Assembly: GCA_050250665.1 (NCBI GenBank)
Contig: JBFWOF010000020.1
Span: forward strand, 35,101 to 99,100
Reading direction: 5' to 3'
Source of the DNA: JADKFD01 sp050250665
GTDB lineage: Bacteria; Pseudomonadota; Gammaproteobacteria; Xanthomonadales; SZUA-5
DNA: 64,000 nt
A program made the translations under genes and the position numbers. Positions 60,594-64,000 of this stretch are shown here, piece by piece. The first letter of the stretch is position 1. Every line of letters starts with the position of its first letter. Below the pieces are notes generated by a model. That model was not told the origin of the DNA. It did not search any database and was given only the letters and a program-made list of their open reading frames with translations.

Positions 60594-61094
60594 TCGCCTT
60601 GCGCGTAGCCCGATGTGGCGCGCAGCGCCTCACCGGGGCTCTTCCGCGTCAGCTCCCGCAGAGCGCTGCAGGCGCCTCTGGCTGCGCTCAGCAGCAGGCT
60701 GAGTTCTGCCCGGACTCCGCTTGACCGCGATCGCATGATCGCCATCGCGGTTTGCTAGAGACCTCCGCCGGGGAGCGCTGCTTGAAGCCAGGGCATCCAG
60801 CACCGCCATCATTCGGTACCCGATACGCCATCAAGCGCGCCACTGCCTTCGGTCAGTTTCGGAAAACTTCCATGACCATGCCGGTACCGAAGCGTTACAG
60901 CTCCGAACACGCGGTTAATAGGTCACTTCAGGTATCAGTTCCATATATCTGATTTGTATGATTAATCGATGCGTGAGTCCTCATGGCTTCATGGCTGTCC
61001 ATGCGCTGGCGAAGCCCCGTACCCTCGTGACCTTCCCGCCCTTCCCCGCTAGAGTCCGGAGTCCGCTGCACGGCCATGCCCGCTGGAGGTCACC
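60594..61094. repeat. intergenic stretch with a degraded GTAGCCCG element
   Basis: GTAGCCCGATGTGGCGCGCAGC at 60603 to about 60670 is a decayed A-type element, ending without its second boundary. From 60860 to 60970 the sequence becomes AT-rich (TTCCATATATCTGATTTG), which should hold the M2 peptidase promoter. No gene is seen. Confidence 0.65.
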
Positions 61095-62927
61095 ATGAAT
61101 CGTTTGCGCTGGACTGCTCTTCCGGCCTGCATCGCACTGCTGTGCGGCTGCGCACAATCCAATTCCGCTGCACCCACCGAAGCCGACGCGCAAAAGCTGG
61201 CCGACGAGGCCAAGGCCATGGTCCAGCGCATCAATGACGAGGCCTACGAGCGTCAGCGCGAATCCAGCGCCGCGGGCTGGGTGGCTGCAACCTACATCAA
61301 TGACGATTCCCAGCTGCTGGCGGCGCGCGCCCAGCAGCGCGATCTGGGCTACCAGGCCGAGGTGCTCGACGAGGCCAGGCGCTACACCGATGCCCGACTC
61401 GATGACCGCACCCAGCGGTCCCTGGATCGCTTGCTCAACCAGACGGTATTGCCGCCAGCCTCGGCGGCCGAGCAGGCCGAACTGACCACCATCGGCGCCC
61501 GGCTGGAGGCCGCCTATGGTTCCGCCAAATCCTGCCCGGATCCGGAAAAGCCCGAAAGCTGCCGCGATCTCATCGAGCTGTCGCGAGTGCTGGCAGAAAG
61601 CCGCGACCCGGCCGCGCTGCGCCAGGCCTGGATCGACTGGCACGACACCGCGGCGATCATGCGCGACGACTATCAGCGCTACGCCGAGCTGATGAACCAC
61701 GGCGCCCAGGAATACGGTTACAAGGACACCGGCGACCTCTGGCGCAGCGGCTATGACATGTCGGCCGAGGATTTCTCGCTGGAAACCGAGCGCCTGTGGA
61801 GCCAGGTGCAGCCGCTGTACACCTCACTGCAATGCTATGTGCGCACCCGTCTGAACCAGCACTACGGCGATACTGAAGTGCCCAAGACCGGCCCGATCCC
61901 CGGGCATGTGCTCGGCAATATGTGGCAGCAGGACTGGTCGGCCATCTATCCATTGGTCGAGCCCTACCCCGGTGTTGCCAGCCTGGACGTCAACAGCGGC
62001 CTGCAGAAAGCCAAGTACGATGCGGTCAAGCTCACGCGTCAGGCCGAGGGTTTCTACACCTCCCTGGGGATGCCCGAGCTGCCGCAGAGTTTCTGGCAGA
62101 AATCGATGCTGACCAAGCCCGCCGACCGCGACGTGCAGTGCCACGCCAGCGCCTGGGACATCGACATGAAGGGCGATGTCCGCATCAAGATGTGCATCGA
62201 AGCCGACGAAGAGAATCTGCGCACGATCTATCACGAACTCGGCCACGTCTATTACTACCTGGCCTACCAGAACCTGCCGCCGCTGTTCCAGACCGGCGCC
62301 CATGACGGCTTTCACGAGGCCATCGGCGATACCGTGGTGCTGTCACTGACCCCGGGCTATCTGGCCAAGATCGGCCTGATCGATGCGCCGAAGCAGTCGG
62401 AAGAAGCCGTCATCAACGCCCAGATGAAGATGGCGCTGGAAAAGATCGCCTTCCTGCCCTTCGGCAAACTCATCGACCAATGGCGCTGGGGTGTTTTCGA
62501 CGGTTCGATCAAGCCAGAAAACTACAACCGCAGCTGGTGGGAGCTGAAGCAGCGCTACCAGGGCGTCATGCCGCCGGTGCCGCGCGATGAAACCCGCTTC
62601 GATCCCGGCGCCAAGTACCACGTCCCTGCCAACACGCCCTACACCCGCTATTTCCTCGCGCACATCCTGCAGTTCCAGATGCAGCGCGAACTCTGCAGCG
62701 CCGCCGGCAACCAGGGCCCCCTGTACGATTGTTCCATCTTCGACAACAAGCAAGCCGGTGCGCGCTTCTGGGCCATGCTGCAGCGCGGCGCCAGTCAGCC
62801 CTGGCAGCAGACCATGAAGGAATTCAGCGGTAGCGAACAGATGGATGCCAGCGCGATCATCGAGTACTTCCAGCCGCTGGCGGCCTGGCTGGACCAGCAG
62901 AATGAAGGACAGCGCTGCGGCTGGTGA
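61095..62927 (+). CDS. M2-family (ACE-like) peptidyl-dipeptidase lipoprotein
   Basis: 610 residues. Lipobox LCGC (Cys about residue 19), so a predicted lipoprotein facing the periplasm. Removes dipeptides from peptide C-termini, if active. Zinc motif H380-E381-x2-H384 in YHELGHVYYYL, and the second Glu408 in GFHEAIGD, with exactly the 28-residue spacing between first His and Glu seen in ACE (H383/E411). The C-terminal Tyr/His substrate residues lie in NTPYTRYFLAHILQFQ. Common in Xanthomonadales. Confidence 0.94.
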   Translation: MNRLRWTALPACIALLCGCAQSNSAAPTEADAQKLADEAKAMVQRINDEAYERQRESSAAGWVAATYINDDSQLLAARAQQRDLGYQAEVLDEARRYTDARLDDRTQRSLDRLLNQTVLPPASAAEQAELTTIGARLEAAYGSAKSCPDPEKPESCRDLIELSRVLAESRDPAALRQAWIDWHDTAAIMRDDYQRYAELMNHGAQEYGYKDTGDLWRSGYDMSAEDFSLETERLWSQVQPLYTSLQCYVRTRLNQHYGDTEVPKTGPIPGHVLGNMWQQDWSAIYPLVEPYPGVASLDVNSGLQKAKYDAVKLTRQAEGFYTSLGMPELPQSFWQKSMLTKPADRDVQCHASAWDIDMKGDVRIKMCIEADEENLRTIYHELGHVYYYLAYQNLPPLFQTGAHDGFHEAIGDTVVLSLTPGYLAKIGLIDAPKQSEEAVINAQMKMALEKIAFLPFGKLIDQWRWGVFDGSIKPENYNRSWWELKQRYQGVMPPVPRDETRFDPGAKYHVPANTPYTRYFLAHILQFQMQRELCSAAGNQGPLYDCSIFDNKQAGARFWAMLQRGASQPWQQTMKEFSGSEQMDASAIIEYFQPLAAWLDQQNEGQRCGW

Positions 62928-62990
62928 GGCTTTCCGCCGAGTGCTGAAGCAGGACCCACCCTGACCTGGGTCAGCTGTCGAGGATGAACT

Positions 62991-63653
62991 GTGCTGCTCG
63001 GAGAAGACTTTCTGCTGCTGTCGCTGGACGTAGGCTCCGGGCTACCGCTGCCCGGCCTCGCCGTGTTGCAGCGCCCTGCCTTTCTGGCGGCCTGTCTGCT
63101 GGCGGAACTGGCCGTGCAGAAGCAGGTGGGCTGGAACCCCGATGGCGTGCAGATCTTTGACGAGCTGCCCAGCTACCACGCCCTGATCAGCCAAGCCCTC
63201 GATGCCTTGCGGCGCACACCGGCGGCCAATCCGGCCGATGCCATCCGCACTATCGGCAGGGAGCTTGGCGATCTGCGTAGCCAGCTGCTCGACAGTCTGA
63301 TCAGTCGTGGACTGCTGCACGAAGGCGGTCGCCGCCGCTACTGGTTGTTCGGCCAGCGCCGCTATCCGGTGCGTTCCACCCGCGCCCGCAATGAGGCCAT
63401 GGAACACCTCATGGAAGCCACCACCGGCCGCAGCGCGTCCATGCGCAGCACGGCCCTGTTGCTGCTCGCCGACGCCACTGCTGCCAACGGCCATTTGCTG
63501 ACCGCGGTTCAGGCCAACGAAGCCAGCGCCCGCGCCACCGCGCTGATCCAGGAAGTCAGGCACTATCTGCCCGAAGTGCGCGAATGGAGCGACACCCACA
63601 GCGCCATTGCCCTGCTCACCGGCATCGCCGAGGCGCTCCCGCACGTGATGTGA
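62991..63653 (+). CDS. GPP34/GOLPH3-like protein
   Basis: 220 residues from GTG 62991, with GAGG 7 bp upstream. Starts LLLGEDFLLLSLDVGSGL and continues FLAACLLAELAVQKQVG, DSLISRGLLHEGGRRRYWLFG and a C-terminal all-helical segment. This is the order of GOLPH3 (GPP34) domains, which bind phosphoinositides in eukaryotes and are common in actinobacteria. The bacterial function is unknown. No membrane helix. Rare in gammaproteobacteria as far as I know. Confidence 0.8.
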   Translation: MLLGEDFLLLSLDVGSGLPLPGLAVLQRPAFLAACLLAELAVQKQVGWNPDGVQIFDELPSYHALISQALDALRRTPAANPADAIRTIGRELGDLRSQLLDSLISRGLLHEGGRRRYWLFGQRRYPVRSTRARNEAMEHLMEATTGRSASMRSTALLLLADATAANGHLLTAVQANEASARATALIQEVRHYLPEVREWSDTHSAIALLTGIAEALPHVM

Positions 63654-63699
63654 ACAGCCCGTGGCGCCGCAAAGGAAAGCCCGGCGCTGGCGAAGTTCA

Positions 63700-63782
63700 C
63701 TGTAGGAGCGCCCTTGCGGCACGACCAGCAGAGTCCAGTTAAGATAGTTCCCGGTCGCGCCGCAAAGGCGCTCCTGCGAAAG
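63700..63782. repeat. paired GTAGGAGCGCC elements, inverted
   Basis: TGTAGGAGCGCCCTTGCGGCACGAC (63702) and GTCGCGCCGCAAAGGCGCTCCTGCG (63753-63777) face each other around a ~25-bp spacer, so a long hairpin could form. Related elements lie at 9296, 27978 and 53193. Confidence 0.75.
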
Positions 63783-63898
63783 GAATCACCACTGCGGCAA
63801 TCACCAACCAGCGCACCGGTGTACACATCTTTTCACTCGACTGACACAACCGCGGCGCATGCTTCGCCAGCTCACTTCGAGCCGTATGGGGATACGAC

Positions 63899-64000
63899 AT
63901 GAAGAGCTTGCGCTGGATCACGCTGGGGGCGTGTTTGCTGGTGATGTCGGGCACGGCCTCTGCCGCTGCCTATCTGAGAGTGGTCTCCTGGAACCTGCTG
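63899..64000 (+). CDS. start of an exported endonuclease/exonuclease/phosphatase-family protein (cut by window end)
   Basis: Only the first 34 codons are visible: a signal peptide (MKSLRWITLGACLLVMSGTASA) followed by LRVVSWNLL, the opening strand of the EEP (DNase I/sphingomyelinase-type) superfamily, where VxSWNL is the first motif. The ATG follows a GGGGATACGAC leader. The rest is outside the window, so this is a cautious call. Confidence 0.6.
   Translation, partial: MKSLRWITLGACLLVMSGTASAAAYLRVVSWNLL

Overview
The window is high-GC, gene-dense chromosomal DNA from a Gram-negative gammaproteobacterium. The order Lysobacterales (Xanthomonadales) is the best guess. Supporting this are the surE-pcm-nlpD block, the yhbY/rlmE-ftsH-folP-glmM block, GTP-type PEP carboxykinase, a fused IcmF mutase, many secreted or lipid-anchored proteins, and two exported proteins ending in -GFE. 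No rRNA, tRNA, phage, insertion sequence or CRISPR array was found. Genus cannot be set from the sequence alone.

Layout. 1-4.4 kb: end of a TPR protein, glyoxalase II (gloB) and two secreted beta-propellers. 4.5-6.7 kb: a two-gene MotA-like/OmpA-like envelope motor unit. 7-9 kb: Sel1-like protein and a histone-deacetylase-family hydrolase. 9.4-15 kb: nlpD-pcm-surE, an Smr protein and a TPR hybrid histidine kinase. 15-21 kb: B12-type radical SAM protein, exported glutathione peroxidase, PQQ-type sugar dehydrogenase and an FAD oxidoreductase. 21-28 kb is accessory-looking: unknown secreted proteins, a truncated M28 peptidase remnant, a two-lobed aspartic protease-like protein, an IMP-like subclass B1 metallo-beta-lactamase and an AT-richer two-gene unit of unknown function. 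28.4-32.1 kb: a 1233-residue icmF carrying an in-frame palindromic element. 32.5-36.7 kb: a Zur-box-controlled zinc unit (outer-membrane porin, substrate-binding protein, permease, but no ATPase) coupled to rlmF. 36.8-46.6 kb: yedK, an EamA transporter, a DUF3011 protein, a zinc protease, a CpcT/CpeT-like lipoprotein, gloA, a flavoprotein, rlmC, an acyltransferase and a DUF938 protein. 47.4-53.2 kb: glmM-folP-ftsH-rlmE diverging from yhbY, then a Mth938-like gene. 53.5-55.9 kb: pckG and a UPF0158-like gene. 56.0-60.6 kb: a TetR regulator diverging from an alpha/beta hydrolase, fadE and hotdog operon, with a visible promoter and two palindromic operators. 61-64 kb: an ACE-like M2 peptidase, a GPP34/GOLPH3-like protein and the start of an exported endonuclease/phosphatase-family gene.

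The intergenic DNA is unusually full of short palindromic repeat families. They appear singly, as composites (8.8-9.1 and 21.1-21.35 kb), and as tandem arrays (4 x 178 bp at 46.6 kb; 122-bp period at 32.1 kb). One is built into the icmF reading frame.

The most notable items are the chromosomal IMP-like metallo-beta-lactamase without visible mobile-element context, the palindrome-bearing icmF, the zinc unit lacking its ATPase, and the orphan motor pair.
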